Source: Larus michahellis
Lineage: Eukaryota; Chordata; Aves; Charadriiformes; Laridae
Direction: 5' to 3'
Assembly (NCBI RefSeq): GCF_964199755.1
Contig: NC_133911.1
Coordinates: forward strand, 4,429,001 to 4,493,000
Length of the DNA: 64,000 nt
Shown one piece after another: positions 34,610 to 45,500 of this stretch. Each line of letters begins with the position of its first letter. The stretch's first letter is position 1. The position numbers and the translations under genes are program-made. The notes below the pieces were generated by a model. That model did not search any database. It had not been told where the DNA came from and saw only the letters and a list, made by a program, of their open reading frames with translations.

Positions 34610-34700
34610 ATTTCCAAGGAGGGTCAGAGCACTGGGCTCTCTTCCCAGCCCTGCCACTGAGTCATTGCACAACTCCGGGCAAGTACAAATGCACAGAGTG
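34610..34700 (+). repeat. MIR/CORE-SINE-like relic
   Basis: GGGCTCTCTTCCCAGCCCTG, CCACTGAGTCATTGCACAAC and CTCCGGGCAAGT follow the MIR core layout (GCTCTGCCACT ... TTGGGCAAGT). Degraded; ends are approximate. Confidence 0.45.
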
Positions 34701-35588
34701 ACAAGGGTGACATTATCTTTCCTTGCGGCGATTCCCATGGCCAAGAGGTAGAGACCAGCTATTGCTCAGTCCCCTCCCCACCCACAGCTGCCTGCTGTCC
34801 CCAGGCACGCCATCGCAGAGCTCTGAAGAACTCGACTGGAACAGCACCGGTGCCTCCCTGAGCACCGAGCTCCCTCCCAGCACCCCGGGCTACACCACCG
34901 CTGTGTCACTCAGTCTCCGACGTGGCCAAGCAGGGACAGAGGGAGACGCCATCCCGGCCACCGCACTGCCACTGGGCTCCTCAGAGCATCCCCAGGGGAC
35001 AGCCCCCAGCTGACCTGACCCACAGACAGCCTGAACCAACTCTGCTGGATGGTTTTCCGTGACGGCCGCACTACAGCCTCAGCAATCCCTCCCCATCCAC
35101 CAGCCACCTTGGGAAAAGGCCACCCTCCTGCCGCGCAGGGAGCGCTGGCATGGGTTTGGGCTAAGGCTTGCAGTGGGTACAGCCTCTTCAGTGTCCCCTC
35201 CGCTCTCCTATCAGCTGTCCCCATCAGAGCTCTTTTGCTTTAACAGGTCAGGATATAGTCAGTGGGGAAAAAAGGGAAAGGACACCCCACTGCTGCTTGT
35301 GCTGCTCCCCACGCCTGAACTCTCCACCTCGCTGGCAGCACTAAATATTCCTTATTTCCTTGTAAAACTTCATTCCCAGGAAACGAAGGGCTATGAGGGC
35401 TGCTAAGATATAATTAATGGGGAACAGTGCCCGGACCACAAGAGACAGTAAAGCAGTGTCCAGAGCTCCAGCCGGGGGAAGTAAATACAAGCCCACTTTT
35501 GTGGAGCATGCGGCAGCATGAATGCACGTGTTACGCATCAGCTATAATGGATGCGGTGGCTGACTTGTAATAACTCTTAGGTTATGAC

Positions 35589-35607
35589 AAAAAAAAAAAA
35601 AAAAAAA
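35589..35607. repeat. Homopolymer A19
   Basis: Uninterrupted run of 19 A in KLHL17 intron 1. It is a T run in the transcript. Confidence 0.95.
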
Positions 35608-35639
35608 GGCGGCATTTGTTTGGCTCCTATGCGACAGAG

Positions 35640-35700
35640 CGTGGCCATGCATAACAGCTCTGTTAATTAATGCAAATGATCCCTGCCCAAAGGGAGGTCT
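35640..35700. promoter_or_regulatory. POU/homeodomain-like motif cluster in KLHL17 intron 1
   Basis: CTGTTAATTAATGCAAATGA combines a TTAATTAA palindrome with ATGCAAAT, a perfect octamer core. Candidate regulatory site by sequence alone. Confidence 0.3.
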
Positions 35701-38700
35701 GTTCTCTCTGCACAAAAAAACATATTTTGCCGAGAGTGAAAAGAAGCACGCTGAGCAATAAACAGGGAACGGAGTATCCTCCAGGGAGAAGTTCAGAGCC
35801 TGCCCTTTCCCCAGGAAGGCCCTGGAGAATGGCTTTTTGTTGACAGCCTGCATGGAGGTTTTGTGTCCTCCAGGCTTGCTAGGAGACCACAAAGACACAT
35901 CCTGTACAGCTGGTCAGACGGTGGGGACATCCCCTACCCTAAGGCCAGCCATACAATCATGCTTAAATCCATCAGTTCCACGTGTGCCCTTTCCTTGTGT
36001 TGATATCCCAGTACCTCTTTTCTGGTAAATCAGCTACAAAGCCCTGTTTTCTGTGCAGCACTGCATCTCCCACAGAAGCGCTGCCATCAGACCTTCAGGA
36101 TGAGACATCATGTCCTCGCCGGCAGTCACCTCCACCCCAGCGTGTCACTAACGGAGCAGAGGACAAGCTAGGTCAATAAGGTGGCACCACATTGCTGGTG
36201 TCCCTTTCAGGGCAGTGGCTTCCCCCCTTCCTTGGCCTTGGGGGTCCATGTCCCAGGCACAAAGCCCTTTTTTTGTCCACAGACCTCCTCTGGCTCTGTC
36301 CCCAGGCAGGAAGGGGCTGCTCCATTGTGCCCAGCAGCTTCAGATCCCCATTCTGAGCTTTGGAGTCAAAGCAGCACCCTCCACAACAGCACAGAAAAAC
36401 TCCTCTTGGGGCAGACCAATAGCATGGACCCCCAGAGAAGGAGGAACTTGACAGTGGAGTCGCAGGCAGGAATCACCGCTTCCAAGTGCATCTCCATCTC
36501 CCCTACACCAGAAATCAGAATTCCTATTTTTAACCCCTCTGAGAGGAGTCACAGGCCATTTGCCAGTAAGCAGCCTCCTGCAGTTCAGCATTTCCCCAAA
36601 GAATGGGGGAACTGAAATGTGCAATATACATTAAAGCCCAGGGCAGGACCAGACCAAAGCTCAGGCAAGCCCCTGCCCAGCTCTGTGGGTGCTCACACAA
36701 ACACAATGAGCTCCTTTCCTCCTGGGAGCCGGGCCGGGAAGAAGATGTGCTCCTGTGTTCCTGCAGGCTCTTCCTTCAAGGGACACAAACAGCTGAGCCG
36801 GCAGTAACAATAGCGGCTCTAAGACCACTCATACGGCTCGTACCAGCATCCAGAGATGCAGCTCAGCACGCCGCAGGCCTGCAAATTTTCATCTTCCTTG
36901 ATGCCTCGTGGAAGCCCCGTTAATTTGGCTGAGCAATCCCTTTGGTTGACCCCTGTCCATGACTCTCAAGCCCACGTCTAAGGAGAAGCTTTAAACTCCC
37001 AGACGACTAGCAGTATTTTTTGCATCAGTAAATCCTCTTGCAGTAGGCATGTCTAAGACACCAGGGCTGTTTTCACAAGCTACAGCAGATACACACAGCC
37101 TGCCCCTATGCCTCAAACTTGGCTATCCCAAATTCTTGCTTCTTTCAGAGGGCCCAGCGCTGCCCTTTACAAAATATAATGCGCTCCTACCTTTCCTGCT
37201 CCCTTCCCCACAATAAACGCAATCAAAGAGGGTTGGAAATCATCCAGCTGTATATATCCAGGACTCAGATGCAAAGCAGGCACTAAATCTAGGCAATTAT
37301 CCCCACCAGGACCTGTCCCATTAGCGTCACTGATACAGACTGAGAACTCTATCCACTCAGTACACCACTTTGGGGTTCAACCCCTTCTCAGCCTCTGTAA
37401 CACTTTACCCGCGTCCAGGGAATTCAGACACCGACAGCGTGCAGCACCTCGCAGTCTTTTTAATATAAGGTTAATTTTGTGTTCAGCCCAGAAGAGCCAG
37501 CGATTGTGAGGAAGCAGAGGGACCTGATAGCTGAGGACCAGCAAGCGACCCAGCTGCTCTGAACCGCAGGTCCAAGACATCGCTACCGTGATGGCAGATT
37601 TACAGCTGCACCCGGACAGAGGTCAGGACGGCAAATGTCGATGGAAATGGGACTTAACATGGCAAGGGGAGCTGTCATTCCTGGCACCAGCTCTGCCTTC
37701 AGAGGTGGCAGGAGAGACGGTAGAATTAGGAAACTGGCAGTTTCTGACAGCCAGATCGAAGGCTCGGACACCATGCACCCCTCTGCCAGCTCCCGACGGA
37801 CACGAGCACACCAAGAACACACAAGAGCTGCAAGGAGAGGTTAGGAGCAGGCACCTCCGCCCCAAACACTTCTCTCTCTCCTGCTCTTAGCGCTGCCCCT
37901 GCCCACACATCTGCCTCCTATTCCCCAAGCCCCCCTGCTAAGGATGGGAGGGCGAGGAGCGCGCTGCTCCTGCCGATGGGTGGAATTAATCTGCTCGGCG
38001 CTGGCCTCAAGGCAGCACGGGGCACCACAGACAGCGCTGAGTCTGCAGGACTGAGAATCCCCAGCTCTCAGTAGGGTTTGGGTTTTTATTTTGTTTTTAT
38101 TTTTTTTTTTTTAAATGAATTAGGCATAACTGACACGCACCGAATCCTCCTGTCTAGACATCTGCAGAGGAGTGACAAGCTGCCAGAGAGGATGCAGAGC
38201 CTCGGCAAGGGGGTGGGGAGGACGGGGTGGGGGGGGGAAACTGCACACAGTTGCCAGCTCTACAGCACAGAGACGGCGCTGGCTTCAGGCAAGAAGGGCA
38301 TTCAGCACATTGACCTAGTCAGTGTCTTTCAGCAACTCAGTGGGTTGTAATCAATCGGCTCTGGTGCACAGAGAAGGCTGGAGGTCTTTTCTAATTAAAG
38401 CCTCTCTCCCCATTACTCCTGGAGAGTTTTGTTTGGAAACTCAGCTCAAAGTTGCTCTCGGTCACCCCTGCTCACGCTCCGAAGTGCTTTAGCTGAGAGA
38501 CGAAGGAGCACGAGGCAAGAGCCTCAATGCCTGCACTGGGACAATCCCACCCCTGAGAGATAAAAGGGTCTCCAGCCTGCTCAGCACCTATCCGGGAACG
38601 CAATCTTCTCCCTCTCTCATTCACACTCCCCAGCTCCTCCTGCAGACATCTTCAAATTCAGCTTTCGCCTTCGGTATTTTGCACGCAGGAGATTGCAGCA

Positions 38701-39564
38701 GCTCCAAGGAGGACTCCATGGTTGAGGGATTTAGAGGCATCTGTGCTAACATTTGGGTCACTTTAAGTAATTGGTTGTAAGGGTCAGGACCCGAATAGTT
38801 TTGGGACTGCTGAATTCCCAGGTTAGGGAGAAACAAGAAATGGAAACTAATTCCTGCCTTGAGATGCTCAGCAAAACATGCAGGTCTCCAGCTGCCCTGG
38901 GATTAGACAGCAGTTCCTACATTCCAGCACAAAGCACACCGAATTCTAAGCGAAAGGAGCCCTTTGCCTCTGCCAAGGACTGGAAATGTGGGTCATGTCC
39001 TCATTCCCCCTTCTCAGTGTCCCCCAGTGGACAGGGGAGAGGAGCTACTGTCGCATCCAGTGCTATTTTCTGGCACAAGTAGTGCCAAACCTCTACTCAT
39101 CAGCATGAAGCAAGTCTCCTCGCCAGGCAGCAGAGTGATAGTTAACAGCGTCAGCTGCACTATCCATCACCGTGGTACTCCTGATCTCCCTCTAGCCTCC
39201 CTCGTGACAGACATCTCTGTCTCCAATTCATTTTTCAGACAGGTAAGCAGACAAGACGAGAGCGCTCACGTCATTGGAGGCAGCCCGTATCAGAGCATCT
39301 CAATGTTCCTGGCTCCTAGACTTGCCCAGGAGCTCCCCCTCTGCAACATCCTTGGCCAGCAACTATTCGAAGAATATTATATATTCGAAGGTGCCCTGTA
39401 CCTGTCCGCTGGGCAAGGTGATGGCGTCTCGAGTAGGTGGCAGTGGGCCAGTGGGTCGTTACCGCTCAGCAATGCTCTGATGTCAGACGAGAGTAATGAA
39501 CCTGGTGAGACCCAGCATGATCTACCACTCGGCTTCTAGAGGGAAAGCTGACTCCATGACACGA

Positions 39565-39635
39565 GGCAGCGTGGTCTAGTGGCTCCAGCAGTAGACTGGG
39601 AAAGAAGGAAAATGCACTCGGGTCTGCTGGCTGCG
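39565..39635 (+). repeat. tRNA-derived SINE (MIR-like) relic
   Basis: GCGTGGTCTAGTGGCTCCAG followed by CAGTAGACTGGGAAAG matches the head of MIR/CORE-SINEs, whose tRNA-like A box reads GTGGTCTAGTGGTTAGAGCA. Fragment only. Confidence 0.45.
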
Positions 39636-40639
39636 AATGGGCGAGCGGATCTTTCACAGACGGATAAGCCAGGGAACGATGCCCGGTGAAGCACTGCTCA
39701 TGAGTGACTCTCCAAACCAGGAGGTCACCAGCTGCACCCTCATCCCTTTCCCAGAGACTGCATGGCCCACGCCACGTTTATGGACAGCTAACAAAGCCTC
39801 CTACCAGCCTCAGCTGTAGAGCGGGTTGGCAATGTAGACATACCGGATCCCGTAAGCATCTCCTTTTCTGCACAAGCTCAGTGCTTCACACTGTGGAGCG
39901 GTGGGAGCCTGTTTTCAAGCCAGAAAACAATTAAGAGAATTCCCTCACATCTTGCAGGCAGCAGCACAAGCCACATACATGGAAACTGAGCTATGAGGAG
40001 CACGTGACATAATGGCCTTGAATTTGCTGGTACGCTGGGGGCCTGCCAAGGCCAGCGGATCCCAGACCCTGGGAATTTCAGTTGAAGGAGCTCAAATTCC
40101 TGTCCCTGCGGAGTCACATCCTTCAGAGGAGGCAGTGTGGTCTGCAGCCAGTTCTGGCAGGCCAGGCAGAAAGGGTGAAGCACCGCTTGCTACCAAGGCC
40201 AGCTTGACTAAGGGTTTGAAGGCAAAGCGCCAGCACCTGAGAAAATACAGAAGCCAGCACTGAGATTTCAGCACGGCTGTTTGACTTTTGAGATGCAGCA
40301 AAGCAAGACCAGAACCCAGAACAGCCTCCCTGGCAGATCTCCAGTCTTCAGAGCCTGCCTGCCTTGACTTCCACCTACCGCTCCATCTACAGAGACCCAG
40401 ACTGATGCTGATGAGTGCAAGGGCAGATGGCCACCAGACGACCTGGCAGAGCAAAGAGGTTCCACTGCCACCCTCACCAAGCTGACAGAAAGCTTAAGGG
40501 ACCACCCTAGCTACCCAAGATACTACGGAGCAACTCCATTCAGATCCTAGACAGCAGGTGACTACTACGCCTGCCAGCTTCTGGTCCACTCCGAATTAGA
40601 TGCTACTTGCTGGGATTCATGAATCAGTCAGTTCTTAGG

Positions 40640-40700
40640 AAGGAAACTCAGATCTTTAGACCCAAGATGCCCAAGAGTCTTACCCACTGCCATGCTGAAA
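40640..40700 (-). repeat. MIR/CORE-SINE-like relic, reverse orientation
   Basis: CAGATCTTTAGACCCAAGAT and AGTCTTACCCACTGCCATGC resemble the reverse complement of the SINE head (GTCCAATGCTCTACCCACTA ... CCATGC). Low copy integrity. Confidence 0.35.
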
Positions 40701-41989
40701 GAAGTATTTCCAGCAGATGCTCATGGTTTAGGAGAGAAACTTGGGGTCCAGAGGGGAGAGATTCCACAGAGGTGATTGCCTGGCTGCAGTGATCGCAATC
40801 AAAAGGCTATTGTACATCAAAGTGAGCCATATAACAGTGAACTTGTAACAAACCAGCACCTCCTGGTACGAAACGCTAGTGCACAGACATCCCAAATCTT
40901 TTGTGGAGGCCCCATCCCTCCTCCCATCCTTAAATGCAGCTCATGCCTTCGGACTGTCCATACTGAGAAGGGGCAGCAGCTCTCGGAGGCTCATTTCAGC
41001 AGTGCCCTGTCCTGGGGGCAACAAACTACTTGCATCGGCCTGGTGACAACCTGGAGACCATCAGGATCAAAAGCACCCGAATATCCACGTGTTGCTGAAT
41101 CACTCCAGATCTAACTTTGTGCTCTCCAGCAAGGGAGAGCACCCCAAGATAGCGCTCATCGGGCAGCGGGCTCTGAAGTCAAAGGAGAGCAGGCTTCCTT
41201 TATAAAGAGACCCCATTAAAGCCAGGCCACCCTTTCTGCAGTTTTCTAGCTTGGCACAAAAGCCTGGTTGGTCGGTGGCCATGTACTGACGGGCAGAGAG
41301 CAGGGACAGCCACCCAAGTGCTGCATTTCGTCCTTGCTGTAGAGAAGCCATGGTCCCAGGGCTGGCACCGCTCAGAGGGGTAGGTATTTGCTCAACCAGG
41401 AGAACCAAAGCAGCTGCCCCCCCTGGCCTGCGGCTCCCCGGGACCAGCTTGGCCAACGGAGGTGCTGTGGCTGGAGGAGAGCCCTCTGCCCCAACACTCA
41501 CTGCAGAGGCCGGAAAAAAAGCTGCCTCCCGCTTCCCCCGCCAAGGTACCAGAAAACCTGAGGCAACGTTTCTCCCTGTGCCCTTCAGTTCCTGCCACAA
41601 GGATCCCAAATCACCCGTCCACCCGGGGCGAGCCAAACCGCAACTGTCACAACCTCTCTGCAGCCCCGGCGTCGCGCAAGGCTCTACAGCTCCAGCTCTT
41701 CCCTTTACCGAAGGAATGGCTCCGGGACTCGGCAGAGGACGGGGAAGGAGACCGGCTCCGGAGAGATGCCGTGGTACGGAGAGGGAGCTCAGGAACGGCA
41801 CCGGTTCATCCTCGGACCCCGACCGGCGAACTCGCTCTCCGAGGAGAGGACACGCCACCAGCGGTGGGGAGTGATGGAGAGCTCATCGCGGGGGGGTCCT
41901 CCTGCTGCCAACCCCCCCCGCCTCCAGCCCCGGTAACGCCTCCCTCTCGCCCCCCTCCCGGGGAAAGGCCGTGTCCCGGCGGTACTCAC

Positions 41990-42250
41990 GGCTCCGGCGC
42001 AGCGGCGGGCCCGGCCCGGCCCGGCCCGACCGGCGGGATGCTGCGGGTCTCCGTTACACCCGCACCGCTACCGCCGGCCCCGCGGCGGGGAGACGGGGCG
42101 GGCCGGGGGCGGGCGGCTGCGGGGCTCCTCCTCGGGCGGCGGCGGGACGGGGCTGCGGCTTCCTCCCTCCCTCCCTCCCTCCTCCCTCCCCCCTCCTCCC
42201 TCCCTCCCTCACCCGGAATAACCCCGCGGCGGAGCTGCCCACCGGCACGG
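41990..42250 (-). other. KLHL17: Predicted KLHL17 exon 1, non-coding (5' boundary uncertain)
   Basis: On the minus strand CGCCGGAGCC|GTGAGT forms a strong donor at 41990/41989 in the CpG island. Read in frame with the exon 2 ATG there is a stop (TAA, 42056-42054) and no ATG after it, so this exon would be 5' UTR. The upstream boundary is a guess. Confidence 0.5.
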
Positions 42251-42526
42251 CACAGTGGTGCGGTTTGTGTCCCCCCCCCCCCGCGGTTAAATGCTGCGTG
42301 GCGGGGCTGCGGGGGAAGGGGCGCTCTCCCCGCCGTTACTGGGCAGTTGGCCGGCCCTGCGGGGGGGGGACACGAGAGGGGACACACATAGGCGCGTGAC
42401 ACCGGCACCCCGCGGCCCGGCCGCCGGTACCGGGGAGGGGGGGCGGGGCCTCGGCGCCCCGCCCCGCCCCGCCGCGCTGCACGCTGGGAGCGGAAGCGGC
42501 GGCCGCGCTGAGGCGAGGAAGGCAGC
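41991..42526. promoter_or_regulatory. Bidirectional CpG-island promoter of KLHL17 (minus) and NOC2L (plus)
   Basis: The 536 bases between the predicted KLHL17 exon 1 donor side and the NOC2L ATG are extremely GC- and CpG-rich. CpG-rich sequence continues on both sides, roughly 41.6-42.95 kb. No TATA box was seen. It includes a TCCC-repeat tract (42161-42211) and GGCCC repeats (about 42009-42027). The predicted non-coding KLHL17 first exon lies inside it. Confidence 0.8.
42161..42211. repeat. TCCC-rich low-complexity tract (GGGA repeats on the minus strand)
   Basis: About 50 bases of CTCC/TCCC repeats. The minus strand has more than ten GGG or GG runs spaced by A, which fits G-quadruplex-forming promoter sequence. 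Confidence 0.9.
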
Positions 42527-42546
42527 ATGGCAGCCGCCGGCAAGAG
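42527..42546 (+). CDS. NOC2L: NOC2L exon 1
   Basis: ATG in context GGCAGCATGGCA. Six codons (MAAAGK) plus AG, donor AG|GTGAGC. Human NOC2L starts MAAAGSRKRR. Confidence 0.95.
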
Positions 42547-45500
42547 GTGAGCGGCGGCGGAGGGCGCGTGGGAGCGGGATGGCTGTGGGAAGGGGCTGCG
42601 GTACCGCCGGGGAGGCCCTCGGGGTGCCGCCGGCCCGGGTGCGGCTCGTCAGCCCCCCGCGCTGCCGGCCACAAGGCCGCCGTGAGCGGGCAGGCCCGGG
42701 CGCTGCCGGCCCGGCTCCCTGCTGAGCGGCCACATCTCTCCTCACCGCCCCCAGGAGCCTGGCGGAGCTGAGCCTGGACGAGTTTCTCGCCGCCGGGTCC
42801 GAGTCGGAGGCTGACGGCGGCTGGGAGGAGGAGGAGGCCGCCAGGCCCGCCAAGGGCTCGGCGCAGCGGCGGCCCAGCGGGAAGGCGGAGCAGAATGGGA
42901 AGGCGAAGCAGCCGCTCCGGGCCCCACCGGCGGGGAGGTAAGGGCGAGCCGCTGGGTATGGAAAAGACTAGTTCTGGGACCAGCTGGGTCAGAGGTACCT
43001 AAAAAGCCACCTAAAAAGTTCGAGACCACAGCGTGGTTACAAGGTACGTGACAGTCAGGTTTTCCGTTGTACCTGTGTCACTTCAGTAACTGTAGTGGAG
43101 AAAAACTGATATATGCTTTTAATCTTTTACATGGTACATTGGAGTCAGGCAAAGCTCACTTTGCTTTTCCTCAGTTTGTGTGTGTTTGCTCTTACCGAAA
43201 GACACTGGAGTACCTGCAGATAGAAAACTATGTAGTTCTTAGCCACTGCTGATCATTATTAGAAGTCAAAACAATTCTTTAGTACCAGATAAGATTTTAC
43301 TGAGATTTTGTTGTCAGATTTCTCTGGCAGTATTGCTTTCAGCTTGCAAGTATCCAAGAGGTCAGGCCACTTGCTGGTGGCCCAGAGGGTTTGGAGTTAG
43401 AATCCCACCAACATCTTGTGAACCTGCATTGGCAGGGAGTTGGACTAGATCATCTCCAAAGGTCCCTTCCAACCTTTACTAACTTTAAAAAAACAAACCT
43501 GAGAAACAGATTTTTTTTTTTGGTTTTGCAAGATGTTTTCATGACCTCTGGTCTGTGTCTCAATACAACCTGCTAGTTTGCTATCAGGATTTCTTAATGC
43601 TGAATGAAAAGAACCTTTTGTAAGACCTCTAGAACACCAGGTGTTAAATGGGATACAGAACTGTGGCCACAGCCCTGGTAAATCCATCACCATTCAGATT
43701 AGCCCCAGGTGTGCTTTAGTGCCCAGAAGCTGCTTACTTTTCTTACAGCATCAGCAGAAGTTTGAGAGATGAATAAATGCATGTTAATTCTTATCTACTA
43801 GGAAGAAGGGAAAAGCATCTGAACATAAAGATCAGCTCTCCCGGCTGAAGGACAAAGACCCTGAATTTTATAAGTTTTTGGAGGAAAATGATCGTACACT
43901 ACTGGATTTTGATGCTTCAGACAGCTCTGATGAGGAGGAGGCGTTGCACATACCACCTGATAAGCTGGAGGTACTAGGGCCTACTTTGGAGTGCTGAAAT
44001 CAGTGATTTTAATTACTTACATGTTAAGTGTTTGAGTTTTAGTGCAAGACTTATAGTGGCATAGATGATTGGGGAGGAGCTTCCCCAAAGATTATCTGCA
44101 GGTGTACAGGCTTGTAATCCGGAAATCAGCTGTGCATTTGAACTGGGCATGAGGGGTTTGTTAAAGATGGTGAAAGCACAGCCTTAGAGTATCTCTGTGG
44201 CTTTGGTTTTGTGTCTCCTTTCCTAATGAGAGTATGTTTTGCCTCAAGTGATATGCTTTCTCCTTCATGTTTTACATTATTGCACATTGTATTTATGTAG
44301 CAAAGCTGCAGGGCTTAAGTAGCTTTTTTTTGAATTTGTAATACCTGTAACTTTATTAATGCTGTTATCAGCACTTAGTGAATTCTATTACTGCTTTACA
44401 CAATGCCTGCCTTTCCTCTTCAGTAGCTGCTCAGCAAAAGAGGTGGGGCCAGAAAAGAAGTGTATAAGCCTTTTCTCAGTCTTGGTACTGACTTCTCTAG
44501 GAAGCAAGTGATGAAGATGAAGAAGAAGAACAGGAAACAGTCAAACGGAAGAAAGCTTCTTTGATCCCTGTGAGCTTGAAAATGGTTGAAGAATGGAAAA
44601 AAGCTGCAGAGGTGAGCAGGGAGTTGGAATAAAAGGCACTTGAGTATTCTCATTTAAATGTTCCTCTGCATGTGTCACTGCCTCTAAAAGACCAACTTTC
44701 AATTTGTTCATCTTTCACAAAAATCTACAGAGAAGATGTATGTCCTGCGTGCTCTTGTTACTTCAGCATGACTTGTCTTTGCAATTTTTGCTTGGGCTGC
44801 AAGATTAGAGTACTTGCACTGCATCTAAGGGAGAAGCTAGAGAAACTTGTGTGGCTCAGAATGGTTAACTTATGATTTTTCATCTTGTTACTAAGCAGTG
44901 TGCCTTTGGCAGCTCCAAGAACTTTTTTAGTCATGTTTTGAGTAGTGATGAAATGGCTTGCTGCTTCTGACTAAGAGGGGGAGGGAAAGGTCAAATTGGA
45001 TAATTGCTTGCAGCTGATTATTGCTTCTCCACCCCCAACCAATTAAAAGCCCTAGAAACCCATTTTAGAGCAAGTGAAGGCCACTAGCATTTGTTAGTAC
45101 TTTCTTGACACTTTTCCTTTGTGTTAGAGGATGGAGCTATTTTTGCAATCAAAGTTACAATGAATTCCAGTACTCTTGTCCCAGTAGAGTGCTTCAGAGT
45201 TTCAGAATATTCCTTGCTCTTTCTCCTCAGCAATCCTTTTTGTTCTTTCCCCAGAGAAGGCCAACACCAAAACTTTTCCATGAAATCACTCAAGCCTTTA
45301 AAGCAGCTGTAGCAACCACCAAAGGAGATAATGGTGGGGCTGATCCTAGCAAATATCAAATCATCGATGCTGCAGGTGAGTTGGTCACCATACTCCTGTG
45401 AGAGAAGGGTTTTCGTAGGGAAGATTTAGCTGTTGGAAGAGAGCGGGGATAAGTCCTGGCAGGAGTTAACTTACCCTTTCGTAGGCTTCATTTCACTTAA

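Larger units (their letters stand above)
32102..41989 (-). other. KLHL17 intron 1 (9.9 kb, within the 5' UTR)
   Basis: Runs from donor GTGAGT at 41989-41984 to the CAG acceptor before 32101. It holds several SINE-like relics (34610-34700, 37320-37385, 39565-39635, 40640-40700), A13 at 33245-33257, A19 at 35589-35607 and AT-rich patches with TAAT/POU-like motifs (34150-34190, 35640-35700). No coding exon was recognised. Confidence 0.6.

Noticed and set aside
41462-42391. 309-residue open frame on the plus strand across the CpG island
   Set aside because: Pro/Arg/Gly-rich translation of CpG-island DNA with few stops because of GC content. It overlaps the promoter and has no recognisable homology.
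41986-42543. 185-residue open frame on the minus strand, antisense to NOC2L exon 1
   Set aside because: Shadow of the CpG island. If spliced at the 41990 donor its frame does not join KLHL17 exon 2 in phase.
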